Assembly (NCBI RefSeq): GCF_042646085.1
Contig: NZ_JBHRSZ010000004.1
Coordinates: forward strand, 744,001 to 808,000
From: Litoribrevibacter euphylliae
Lineage (GTDB): Bacteria > Pseudomonadota > Gammaproteobacteria > Pseudomonadales > Litoribrevibacteraceae
Direction: 5' to 3'
DNA length: 64,000 nucleotides
This document shows, in pieces, positions 24,820 to 33,718 of the stretch. The translations under genes were made by a program, and so were the position numbers. Position 1 is the stretch's first letter; each line of letters opens with the position of its first letter. The notes under the pieces were generated by a model. The model made no database searches, was not told the origin of the DNA, and worked only from the letters and a program-made list of their open reading frames with translations.

Positions 24820-25806
24820 ATGGAAACTGAACGTAAGTCGTGTATCTATCGCTATCGGGAAGGGGACGCGTGTGGTGAAGAGTGTCATGGTGACTCTCCG
24901 TTTTGCTATTGGCACGATCCTGTGGTGGATAAATCGAATGACGATATCAAAGAGGACCTTGAGGCTTGGGCAAAGTCAGGGAAGTCGATGGATGGCTTCC
25001 AGCTTAAGCGTGTGAACCTTGCTAATGTCAATTTGGTTAAACGTGGCTCTAAAACAGGTTATACGATACGAGATGCAGATCTTTATCGAGCCGATTTAAA
25101 TCATGCACACTTATTTGCGGTTGATTTTAGTGGAAGCTCTTTGATGAAGGCGAACCTGAGTTTTTCGAATTTGCATTGTGCGAATCTTGAGGGGTGTAAC
25201 CTACTGGGAGTTGATATCAGTCGTTGTCGGCTTGAAAATATTCAGTGGGGCGATTTCAGCTGTCAGGAAGTTAAAGCGAGAGAAGCTTTTCGAGAGAACG
25301 AAGTTGCACTTGCGATTGATCATTGCCAGGAAGCAGAAGAAATATACCGTAATGTTCGTAAGAATTGTGAAAAACAAGGCTTATTCCAAACAGCAGGATA
25401 CTTCTTTCATCGAGAGATGGTGGTTCGTCGCTATCAAATGCCACCATATTCTTTCGGACGCTTTGTGTCCAAAATGGTTGATGCCTTTTGCGGTTATGGA
25501 GAGAAGCCGTCACGAGTTGTGATTTTCTCTATGGTGTTGATCTTATTCTGTGCGATTACCTACTACTTTTTAGGAATCTCTGGTGCGTCAGGTATGGTAG
25601 GGATTGATTTGTCAGCCTCTCTAATCGATAACGTTTTAGCTTTCGGAAATTGTCTCTATTACTCGGTCGTGACCTTTACCACGCTTGGTTATGGAGACTA
25701 TACGCCTGTTGGTGCCTCTAAAGTGATGGCGGCTCTGGAAGCGTTTACCGGGAGCTTTACGATGGCTTTGTTTGTGGTTGTTTTTGTTAAGAAAATGACA
25801 CGATAG
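24820..25806 (+). CDS. Pentapeptide-repeat protein fused to a two-helix potassium-channel pore
   Basis: A 328-residue protein in three parts. The N-terminus has a Cys/His cluster (C8, C18, C22, C29, H32) that looks like a zinc-binding motif. About residues 60-145 form pentapeptide repeats (A(D/N)L-type units such as ADLYRADLNHAHL and ANLSFSNLHCANLEGCNL). The C-terminus is a KcsA-like pore with helices at about 234-252 and 305-323 and the selectivity filter TTLGYGD (287-293). The pore sequence predicts K+ conduction. How the cytosolic repeat domain gates it is unknown. Confidence 0.85.
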   Translation: METERKSCIYRYREGDACGEECHGDSPFCYWHDPVVDKSNDDIKEDLEAWAKSGKSMDGFQLKRVNLANVNLVKRGSKTGYTIRDADLYRADLNHAHLFAVDFSGSSLMKANLSFSNLHCANLEGCNLLGVDISRCRLENIQWGDFSCQEVKAREAFRENEVALAIDHCQEAEEIYRNVRKNCEKQGLFQTAGYFFHREMVVRRYQMPPYSFGRFVSKMVDAFCGYGEKPSRVVIFSMVLILFCAITYYFLGISGASGMVGIDLSASLIDNVLAFGNCLYYSVVTFTTLGYGDYTPVGASKVMAALEAFTGSFTMALFVVVFVKKMTR

Positions 25807-25814
25807 GGATGAGG

Positions 25815-26654
25815 TTACTTTAGGGTTGAGATGGCTTCGATCTTTTCTTGAGTAAATGCGTCTAGGATTTCTTGGCAGTAATTCACTAAGTCAGTTGATG
25901 TACCTAAAGACTTGCTCAAATCCATAGCTATATTGGTTGATCTCATCGAGTCTTCGTGATGACTTGAATGAAAGGTAGCATTGGCGCTTCTTCGACCTAA
26001 AACGGCCGTGTCATATCCTTTATTTCCATCAATTTGTGAATCATAAAGTCCGATCAACGCTTGCTCCAGATTGGGCATAGGTGAGCAATCGAGATCTATT
26101 CGATATGCGTCAGGAAGCCAATCTAAACTTCCCCAAACTTCCACCCCATATACTTTAGGTTGGTAATTGGGATTGTTTGCCTGGACTTGTGTTAACGCTT
26201 GAAGGGTTATGTTCATAACCACTATGTGGGTTGCGTGTTTATCAAACGGGTTATGGGTGTAGACAGTGTCAGGCCGAATTTGATCAATAGTGGTGGCTAA
26301 TTGATGTATTGCGACCGATTGGTTTTCTTTGAGCTCTTTACTACTGCATAGCCACTGCTGGCAGAAAGCGTACTCACCGAGCTGTGCAGCCTTAACTTGT
26401 TCTGATTGTCGAATTTCTGAAAGCGTTTGATCAGACGTGTTCTGATATCTGCCGCCTCTTGAAGCCCCGCTTCCATTAGTGAGGGTAACGCTACTAAACC
26501 AGTTTGTTGGATTTTGAAAACACTGATGAATGCCTGAATAACCGATGATCTCTGCATCATCCTGATGTGCGACTATTGCGAGGTGAGTCGTTTGTTGAAG
26601 GTGATTACTTTCCAGTTGAGATGAAAAGTAATCTTTGGTTTGGAAAAGAGTCAT
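25815..26654 (-). CDS. PIG-L/LmbE-family deacetylase
   Basis: Zinc-dependent N-deacetylase-type enzyme of 279 residues. The metal motif AHQDDAE is at 29-35 (H30, D32 and D33 as the key residues). HNPFDKHATHI supplies the second histidine group. Members remove acetyl groups from N-acetylglucosamine-linked compounds; the substrate here cannot be deduced. It lies 45 bp after the 72-residue gene, possibly in one transcript, and converges on the channel gene with 8 bp between stops. Confidence 0.83.
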   Translation of the reverse strand: MTLFQTKDYFSSQLESNHLQQTTHLAIVAHQDDAEIIGYSGIHQCFQNPTNWFSSVTLTNGSGASRGGRYQNTSDQTLSEIRQSEQVKAAQLGEYAFCQQWLCSSKELKENQSVAIHQLATTIDQIRPDTVYTHNPFDKHATHIVVMNITLQALTQVQANNPNYQPKVYGVEVWGSLDWLPDAYRIDLDCSPMPNLEQALIGLYDSQIDGNKGYDTAVLGRRSANATFHSSHHEDSMRSTNIAMDLSKSLGTSTDLVNYCQEILDAFTQEKIEAISTLK

Positions 26655-26699
26655 TGGTGAACTTAAAAGTGTTGAGTAATTGGAAGCGCGGAAAAACCA

Positions 26700-26918
26700 T
26701 CAAAGATGAAGATGATTCAAGTCGACAGTTTTCTGTTTGTTGTAAGTCTCTACAACGGTACCGTCCTCCATGATATGAACAAAGAGGTTATCAATCTCAC
26801 CTGCTTCTGACGGGTATTGTATGCTTACGGACTGCCCGCATAAGTCAGCTAATTTTTCTTTGAGATCGTCCAGATTAGTACACTTGATTTCGAGATCGAA
26901 GGTTTTGATCAGGTACAT
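26700..26918 (-). CDS. 72-residue small protein, function unknown
   Basis: Small acidic protein with no signal or membrane segment. The start ATG 26918 lies seven bases after TAGGA; an in-frame GTG at 26921 is less well spaced. The pattern is beta (MYLIKTFDLEIK), helix (LDDLKEKLADLCG), beta (SVSIQYPS), then FVHIMEDGTVVETY. I do not recognise it. It sits upstream of the PIG-L gene on the same strand and 201 bp from the divergent cyclic-nucleotide-binding gene. Confidence 0.6.
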   Translation of the reverse strand: MYLIKTFDLEIKCTNLDDLKEKLADLCGQSVSIQYPSEAGEIDNLFVHIMEDGTVVETYNKQKTVDLNHLHL

Positions 26919-26959
26919 CACATATTCCTAGCAGAAGATTTATTTCCAAGGTTCCTAAA

Positions 26960-26973
26960 ACTTAATATTAAGT
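26960..26973. promoter_or_regulatory. Perfect 14-bp AT-rich palindrome
   Basis: ACTTAATATTAAGT, in the 200-bp divergent region between the 72-residue gene and the cyclic-nucleotide-binding gene. Possible operator; no regulator identified. The rest of the gap shows no further feature I could support. Confidence 0.4.
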
Positions 26974-27118
26974 TATGCTTATGGCAAGGGCGTTAACATG
27001 ATGTAACTCATTATTTTTTTATCACGAGCCCAGGGAAGTGAAAACTAATTCATGCAAGCCACTGGAATATCAGTAACTGATTCAGGCGAAGGCTAGATAA
27101 GTTCTTAGGAGTTTTTAT

Positions 27119-27751
27119 ATGTTGATCGAAATTGATATGGAAGATGATCAGCTTAGACGTCTACTGCTTGGCGTTTCTTTCTTTAATGAGGTTAAAAAGC
27201 TTGGAGAAGAGCAATACCAGATACTGTTATCTCTGGCGCGTTTGTACAAGGCTTCTCCTGGTGAAGTGGTTATTTATAAAGGGGATATTGATTCTTCCAT
27301 CTATTTCCTATTGAAAGGCCAATTGGAAGTGTATTCCGGTGAAAGCGTGAATCCTGAAGAAAAGGTAAATTATATTTCTCCTGGGGAAAGCTTCGGCACA
27401 TTTGCCATGATTAATAATGATGAGCGTGCAGCTACTATCGCGGCAGATGGAAATTGCCATGAGGTTATTTTGCTTTCGTTGAACTCTGAACTTTTCGCTG
27501 ATCTATATAACCATGAGCTAGTTAGTCTTGGAGTAAAACTAGCCTTCTACCGCATGGCGTGTCATAGCGCTCGTTGGAAGCTGGAAATGTATCGTATGGA
27601 ACACGCTGATTGCCCTCTGGTTCCAAAGTTAAGGGACATAAAGTTATATACGGGGATAAAAGATACTCAGGAAGAGTTGGAGGCCTTGCGAAATCAGGCT
27701 CAAGCACTGTCTGAATTGTTAAATTCCTGGAACCAATACTTCAATCAATAA
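27119..27751 (+). CDS. Cyclic-nucleotide-binding-domain protein without a DNA-binding domain
   Basis: A 210-residue protein with a cNMP-binding domain (about 15-125). The phosphate-binding cassette reads PGESFGTFAMINNDERAATIA, keeping E90 and R103, the residues that hold the cyclic nucleotide in CRP-like folds. No helix-turn-helix follows; instead the C-terminus (about 175-208) is a leucine-rich helix likely to be coiled-coil. It is therefore a stand-alone cyclic-nucleotide sensor or adaptor rather than a CRP homologue. TAGGAG eight bases upstream sets the start. Confidence 0.78.
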   Translation: MLIEIDMEDDQLRRLLLGVSFFNEVKKLGEEQYQILLSLARLYKASPGEVVIYKGDIDSSIYFLLKGQLEVYSGESVNPEEKVNYISPGESFGTFAMINNDERAATIAADGNCHEVILLSLNSELFADLYNHELVSLGVKLAFYRMACHSARWKLEMYRMEHADCPLVPKLRDIKLYTGIKDTQEELEALRNQAQALSELLNSWNQYFNQ

Positions 27752-27951
27752 TCGAAGTACTGCTGTAAGTATCAGAAAGATATGTGCTCGATTTAAACTT
27801 ACTTTGTGATCTTTGTCTTACGAAAAGAGCTGTTTATTCGAAAGAACGGTTAAATGCGTGTTTAGACATTGTTTATAAAGAGAAATTTGAGTAGGGTACA
27901 AACCTAGAATAAAACCTCTAATTTTGAGTTCCCGTACGGAAAGGTGACTGT

Positions 27952-30768
27952 GTGGCATCGCTATCTTTAATAAGAAAATATAATAAAAAACTGACCTTCT
28001 TTGGTGTTTTGTCTTTACTCTCTGTTTTGTCTGGTTGCGATAGCGGCAGCGGTGATTCTATTGGTCCTAAACCAGATATCACCCTTTCAGGAACTGTGGT
28101 TAAAGGAACTGTGGTTGGTGCTCCTGTAAATATATATAGAGCGTCTTCGAGTACAATTAGTAATATTCCAAATATTGAAGGCTCTGTAGACAACCTTTAT
28201 ACAGACTCGTCTGGTAACTTTTCTATCAAATTGAACGGCGATGATTATCGAAACAGAACCCTGGTTGTCCAGGTAGGTGTTGCTCAATGTACTACCTCAA
28301 GCGCTGAGTATGTTGAAGCAAACAGCGGTTGTACTAACACGAATGGTAATATAGTCGAGCTAGATGATAATTACTTTGTTGGTGAGTATCGTTGTGATGA
28401 TCCGGATAATGGATGTTTGCATCCAGAGACAGGTGCAACTGTTTCTTTTGGTGAAATGCTTCCTATTGATTTTGAATTGAGATCAGTCGTTCCACTTCTT
28501 TCAAATAGTAATAGCGTAAGATCACAGACTGCTAATGTTTCTGCGTTAACTACAATTGCTGCTACCCAGATTACTGAATATGCTCAGCTACAGGCGGAAG
28601 CAGCATATAACCAGACTGCTAAAGTTTTTCAGTTGGATGGCATTGATTTATTGACTCAATCGATAGTTGATGTATCAAACTTATCTTCCAGTGTGTCTAA
28701 TGTGAATACTTGGCTTATGTCAGCTGTAAATGCGGCTGTTACTGTGACTGCATCTCAGCCCTCTTCTGGAAGTCCTGCTCGAACAATGGGGGAAGGATTA
28801 ACCAGTTTGATTGAAGAGTTTGAAGGGTATGCTTATCAGCTTGTTTATAGGTATAGTGCCAACAATGATCTAGATCTAGAGTCGATATATCAGATGGCTC
28901 AAAACATATCAGAAGATCAAGCAGTAGTTGGATTTATATCCGAGACAGCTTCGTCTCAAGTGACAGATATTTTAGCTTCTGTTAATGCTGCCGCTGATGA
29001 TCCTAATATTGGTGAAAATGAAGCAACTAATGAAGAAGTCGATGCAGATATACTAGAAAAATTAGAAGAAGGTATTTCTGATATGAGAACGTTCATGTTT
29101 GATTACATGGACTGGTATTCGGAGAATGCAGCACCAGGGACAGGAGCATATACTAAGTTTGAATTTATGCTGGAGAGCACACGAGGTGCGGCGAGAGAAT
29201 CCATGGGATACATGGAAACTCTTGGTAATGACTTTACTTTGGTTTTAGCTGCCGCTTTAGATCAAATTCTTGATACCAGTTGGGATGGTAGCGATTTCAC
29301 CATTAATTCTCAGGATAAAGATGGTAATGCTGTCACTGCAACCTTGTCTCGTTCAGGTGATAACTACACGATACAAGGTGACTTTCTTAATACTGCGTTC
29401 GACGTTACTTTTACTTACCGTGAGACAACGAATGATGATGGTGTAATGCCTGATAATCCTCCAGAGGAGGAAGAGGATGACCGAGTTTATCGTTTTGATA
29501 TTGAAGAAGATGGTACGGATGTAACCTATGCAGCCTCAAATGAAGGTTTGACGTTGAAGTTTGAAGACGATGTGGCTGTAAGTATTCAGGTCGATTCCGG
29601 CTTCGATGGAACTGATGCTACTGTGGTTCGCTCTTCATTTGCGTGGGGTGATATTTTATTGGCTCAAACAGATTTAGCTACTTACGATCAGGATTTAGGC
29701 CGGGTAACTCTTGATGGTCAATTGGTCTTCTCAATGGAGCATGTGGCGGATTCAATTATTCGTTTCAATGATACTTATACCGCAACGGAAAGCTATAATG
29801 TTCCTCGAGTTGATGGGCGTGCTTTCGTGTTTCTTCAATTTGGGATCTATAGCGCTACAAATCCAACGCCAACGAAATTCCGTCTAACTGTAGCAGATAC
29901 GAACTCTCAAACAGGTGATACTTGGCCGGTGAGTTTCCTTTACGCAATTCTTAATCAGGAAAATGAACAGGGTGAGTTTTACGGTGCTGAAGGGTTTGGG
30001 TCGTTTGATCAGGATTATCTGACGGATGTTTGGGATGAGAATGACTGTGATTTCTTACCAGTAACATACACCATCTTATTCGATCAGAATACATCGGATA
30101 ATGATACCTTCAATGATATCGAAGTAACCTTACCTAATTCAGATGGGACTGAAAGAGATTTAACCTACAGTGTAGCCTTTACGAAGCAGAAGTCTCAGCT
30201 ACAAGCCTCGACCGAGAACACTAAAGATCCAGCTAGACTTTGTAGTGTTAACTTCACTAGTGGTGATAATTCAACGGATATTAACTTTTATAAAACAGGT
30301 TCTATGACAGAAACAGGCAGTTTCATGGGTCGCTCTGTTACGTATTTGGGCTTCAATGAGTTATCTAATAGGCACAGTTTGTTGTTCTCTGAGAGTTCTG
30401 GAACTGAAGAAAACCTGGAATCAAGGTCTGCAACGTCTGTTTATGATGATTGTGAGAATATTGGCCCTCTTTCTGGTTTGTCGGGTGGCTCCGTTGGGAG
30501 TTTGTATAACTGTACGACCCCTTCTGTAAGTGCTGATGATAGTTATTGCTTGAGTGAAGGTATCTATTCTGACTTTACTGGTGATGATCAAATATTTGGT
30601 GATCGAATCGGCAGAGAGTTTGATGATGAAGGTAATGAAGTGATCGTTGTACTAGAAGATAACTATGCTTCATGCTCTTCAGGAGAAGACTGGGAAATTA
30701 GATATGCAAATGGCACGATTCAGGTGTTGCCTGTCGACCTAGAGCTGTTTGGTGTTCCATCGAACTAA
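27952..30768 (+). CDS. Large acidic lipoprotein, 938 residues, unknown function
   Basis: Starts at GTG 27952, seven bases after AAGG. A signal peptide ends in the lipobox LSGC with C29. The mature protein begins with a Gly/Ser linker and a carboxypeptidase-regulatory-like segment (GTVVKGTVVGAPVNIYR, then YTDSSGNFSIKL). It then runs through a long helical middle and a beta-rich, Asp-rich second half. Several cysteines near the C-terminus may form disulfides. The base composition is more AT-rich than its neighbours. Probably surface-exposed or periplasmic; it resembles large gammaproteobacterial lipoproteins of unknown role. A strong terminator follows. Confidence 0.75.
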   Translation: MASLSLIRKYNKKLTFFGVLSLLSVLSGCDSGSGDSIGPKPDITLSGTVVKGTVVGAPVNIYRASSSTISNIPNIEGSVDNLYTDSSGNFSIKLNGDDYRNRTLVVQVGVAQCTTSSAEYVEANSGCTNTNGNIVELDDNYFVGEYRCDDPDNGCLHPETGATVSFGEMLPIDFELRSVVPLLSNSNSVRSQTANVSALTTIAATQITEYAQLQAEAAYNQTAKVFQLDGIDLLTQSIVDVSNLSSSVSNVNTWLMSAVNAAVTVTASQPSSGSPARTMGEGLTSLIEEFEGYAYQLVYRYSANNDLDLESIYQMAQNISEDQAVVGFISETASSQVTDILASVNAAADDPNIGENEATNEEVDADILEKLEEGISDMRTFMFDYMDWYSENAAPGTGAYTKFEFMLESTRGAARESMGYMETLGNDFTLVLAAALDQILDTSWDGSDFTINSQDKDGNAVTATLSRSGDNYTIQGDFLNTAFDVTFTYRETTNDDGVMPDNPPEEEEDDRVYRFDIEEDGTDVTYAASNEGLTLKFEDDVAVSIQVDSGFDGTDATVVRSSFAWGDILLAQTDLATYDQDLGRVTLDGQLVFSMEHVADSIIRFNDTYTATESYNVPRVDGRAFVFLQFGIYSATNPTPTKFRLTVADTNSQTGDTWPVSFLYAILNQENEQGEFYGAEGFGSFDQDYLTDVWDENDCDFLPVTYTILFDQNTSDNDTFNDIEVTLPNSDGTERDLTYSVAFTKQKSQLQASTENTKDPARLCSVNFTSGDNSTDINFYKTGSMTETGSFMGRSVTYLGFNELSNRHSLLFSESSGTEENLESRSATSVYDDCENIGPLSGLSGGSVGSLYNCTTPSVSADDSYCLSEGIYSDFTGDDQIFGDRIGREFDDEGNEVIVVLEDNYASCSSGEDWEIRYANGTIQVLPVDLELFGVPSN

Positions 30769-30794
30769 AGCTCTGTGAGATAATTTGATCAGAA

Positions 30795-30827
30795 AGCAGA
30801 CAAGGCTTCAGCCAAGTCTGCTTTTTT
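30795..30827 (+). terminator. Intrinsic terminator after the large lipoprotein
   Basis: AGCAGAC (30795-30801) pairs with GTCTGCT (30816-30822), with an inner GGCT/AGCC pair, then TTTTTT. Confidence 0.92.
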
Positions 30828-30914
30828 GTGTAATCTCTATTGATTATCTTTGTATTTTCTTTTGATGGGTTATGAGGGTGTTCCATTCATGGCCACTACT
30901 TATTGTGATACTTC

Positions 30915-32690
30915 ATGTACAACGAATATTTTGGTTTAACTGATCGGCCGTTTTCTATTGCGCCTGATCCTCGCTATCTCTATATGAGTGAACAGCATAA
31001 AGAAGCGCTTGCTCATTTAATGTATGGAGTAAAGCAGGATGGTGGCTTTATTCTTTTGACGGGAGAAGTGGGTACAGGTAAGACAACAGTATGTCGTTGC
31101 TTTTTAAAGCAATTAGATGACTCGATTGATGTTGCTTACATTGTTAATCCTAAGCAAACGTCGTCAGAATTATTGGAGTCCATGTGTGATGATTTGGGCA
31201 TACCAAGAGTTCAGGATGATCAGTCAATCAAGTCTTTGACCGATGTTATTACAAATCGTTTGTTGGAAAATCATGCGGTTGGAAAAAGTACTGTCTTGTT
31301 GATCGATGAAGCTCAAAACCTGTCTGTGGAAGTGTTAGAGCAGCTTCGCTTGTTAACCAACCTTGAAACAGATCAAAAGAAACTGCTTCAAATTATTCTA
31401 TTAGGCCAGCCAGAATTATTGGATATTCTGGCCAAACCTGAATTGCGTCAATTATCTCAACGTGTGACCGCTCGTTTTCATATGGGGCGTTTGAGTCGAA
31501 AAGACATTATTCCTTATGTTCAGCACCGACTAGCCGTTGCTGGTTGTCGGATGGCGTTATTTCCTCAAAGTACAGCAAAGGTTATTGAGAGAGCTAGCGG
31601 AGGAGTTCCTCGACTCATCAATTTGATTTGTGACCGAGCATTGTTGGGGGTTTACAGTAGTAATGGAACGACGGTTACTGTTCAGACACTAAAACAAGCA
31701 GCGAAAGAAGTTTTGGGTGAACAGAAACAGTCTACGTGTAATAAAGGAACTGAGCGTTTCTGGGTGTTGGGTTCTGCGTTGTTGGTTATTCAGTTTCTCG
31801 CGGTTTTGCTTTGGTTATTCAAACCTTGGGCTGATGATCCAATAGTTATGCAGAGGGATAGTGCTAACAGTGAGAGTACTATTGCTTTGTCAGAAAGTAG
31901 TGAGATATTAAGAGCCCATGGCGTTTCTGATTCTTTAGCCGTTATTCAAGGATCTGAGGCTAATGGCATTGATAATCTATTTAATGCTAACGCCTTTGCT
32001 ATGTTGGGACGTCCTTGGGGTATTAATGCATTACCGAATAATAAATCCCAGTTGTGTGATGACTTATCGAAGACGCTTCTTAAGTGCTCAGGTCAGAATG
32101 TATCCTGGAAAAAGCTAGAAACGATAAATCGTCCTTTTGTGGCAACCGCTATTGTCCAGGGTAAATCACAGTATTTATTTGTTGATCAACTAATTGAAGA
32201 CGAGCAAGGTTTAAAATTACGGGTTGTGCTGGAAAGTGGTGATGTTGAATTGGTAAATCAGGCTCTCTTTGTTCAATTGTGGACTGGGCAGATTGATTAC
32301 CTTTGGTTGCAGCCAAGCCAGGATATACCGCTTTTAAAACCGGGCGACGCTCATTCTTATGTTCAAAAAGTGCGTCTGCTTTTGACCGGAGAGCAGGGGG
32401 ATTTGGTTTATGATCAGGAATTATCTGGTTTGGTACGTGACTTTCAATCAGATATGGGGGTAGTCAGTGATGGCGTGATTGGCCCTGAAACTATAATGTT
32501 AATGAATTCAGTATCAGGCGAAGTTCCTGTCCTGAAAGAACAGGCAACGAACTTGAGAATAAATATGCCCTCTCATATTGATCAAGGGGCTCCATTAACA
32601 GAAGACGATTCTGTTTCTCAGCCTGAGTCGAAGTCTTTAAATTCTAATGATCTAAATGTGAGTCTGGATTCAGTGGAGGCACGAGGATAA
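30915..32690 (+). CDS. gspA: ExeA/GspA-type AAA ATPase with peptidoglycan-binding domain
   Basis: A 591-residue protein of the GspA family, which with GspB helps insert or anchor the type II secretin through the cell wall. The AAA domain has Walker A GEVGTGKTT (50-58) and Walker B TVLLIDEAQ (126-134). A membrane helix follows at about 282-302. A periplasmic part ends in a peptidoglycan-binding domain (about 475-535, with SGLVRDFQSDMGVVSDGVIGP). The stop shares one base with the start of gspB. No other secretion genes occur in this window. Confidence 0.88.
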   Translation: MYNEYFGLTDRPFSIAPDPRYLYMSEQHKEALAHLMYGVKQDGGFILLTGEVGTGKTTVCRCFLKQLDDSIDVAYIVNPKQTSSELLESMCDDLGIPRVQDDQSIKSLTDVITNRLLENHAVGKSTVLLIDEAQNLSVEVLEQLRLLTNLETDQKKLLQIILLGQPELLDILAKPELRQLSQRVTARFHMGRLSRKDIIPYVQHRLAVAGCRMALFPQSTAKVIERASGGVPRLINLICDRALLGVYSSNGTTVTVQTLKQAAKEVLGEQKQSTCNKGTERFWVLGSALLVIQFLAVLLWLFKPWADDPIVMQRDSANSESTIALSESSEILRAHGVSDSLAVIQGSEANGIDNLFNANAFAMLGRPWGINALPNNKSQLCDDLSKTLLKCSGQNVSWKKLETINRPFVATAIVQGKSQYLFVDQLIEDEQGLKLRVVLESGDVELVNQALFVQLWTGQIDYLWLQPSQDIPLLKPGDAHSYVQKVRLLLTGEQGDLVYDQELSGLVRDFQSDMGVVSDGVIGPETIMLMNSVSGEVPVLKEQATNLRINMPSHIDQGAPLTEDDSVSQPESKSLNSNDLNVSLDSVEARG

Positions 32691-33634
32691 TGTCATATAT
32701 TCTGGATGCTCTCAGAAAGTCCGAGCAGGAACGAAGAAACCAGGACTCTTCCGCTGCCTTTTCTCCGACAATGCCTGATTCGTATCGCCATCAAGAGTCA
32801 CGTTCAAATCCTTGGGTATGGATATCGGTAGCAGTGATTTTATCTGTAAATGTGCTGGCTCTATTGGTTATTTTTAAAGATGAGTTGTTTGGGAAGGTGG
32901 AGAAAGAAAAAGACGCTGTTGAGTTAGTTTCAGCACCTGTGTCTGAGCCTGTTGTTATTTCGAAACCTTCTCGAGAGAAAGAAGCTCATTTAAGCTCAGA
33001 TGTTGAAGTGTCTTCGTCTTCTGTTCCTGATCAATACAAAGTCTATCAGCCTGTTAATAATCAGGAGTTAACTAAACCAAGTCTAGGTGAGGTTGGCTTT
33101 GAGTATTCAGAGCAAGATGTAATTCGTCCTCGGAAAAAACCTTATACAGCATTGAAAGAAGAGTCGCCTTCATTGGTAGAGCGATATCAAGAGCATGAGA
33201 CAATGCAGTCTCAGGCAAAGTATGATGTAGTAAACCTGCGAGAGGACTCTGGTGCGGATCAAACGAATTTGAGAGCTCAGCTTCTTGAGGGGTTAGAGGA
33301 ACCTGATGTTATTAAGCCTACTTCGCTGAATTCAGAGGTTATGTCTGCTCAGAGAAACGTTTTGTCTCGTGCTGAGGTCGCTCAGCTTCCTACAATTCAA
33401 GAGTTGTCTGTTGCTCAACAAGGACGGATTCCGGCAATCCAGTTCTCGGGGCATCTATATTCATCTAGACCAGAATCGCGATCAATCCGTTTGGGCCAGA
33501 ATAAGTATAAGGAAGGTGATAGCTTAACCCGTAACCTGAGCTTAAATATGATCACTGAAGATGGTGTTGTCTTTGATTTGAATGGCCAGCTTTTTTATAT
33601 GTCTTCATTTGAGGATTGGCTTGGTATAGAATAG
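32690..33634 (+). CDS. gspB: GspB/ExeB-type general secretion protein
   Basis: A 314-residue partner of GspA. It opens with the family signature SYILDALRKSEQERR, has one membrane helix at about 42-63, a long low-complexity periplasmic stretch, and a C-terminal domain ending LNMITEDGVVFDLNGQ, as expected for the GspB C-terminal fold. Its ATG overlaps the gspA stop (TAATG), a sign of coupled translation. Confidence 0.87.
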   Translation: MSYILDALRKSEQERRNQDSSAAFSPTMPDSYRHQESRSNPWVWISVAVILSVNVLALLVIFKDELFGKVEKEKDAVELVSAPVSEPVVISKPSREKEAHLSSDVEVSSSSVPDQYKVYQPVNNQELTKPSLGEVGFEYSEQDVIRPRKKPYTALKEESPSLVERYQEHETMQSQAKYDVVNLREDSGADQTNLRAQLLEGLEEPDVIKPTSLNSEVMSAQRNVLSRAEVAQLPTIQELSVAQQGRIPAIQFSGHLYSSRPESRSIRLGQNKYKEGDSLTRNLSLNMITEDGVVFDLNGQLFYMSSFEDWLGIE

Positions 33635-33718
33635 TGTATAAATATACAGTTATTGCTCTTGTGGTTTGAGAGCTTCTTTTCATGTCGAACTTATGTTTCC
33701 TACTTTTATGCTGATTTC

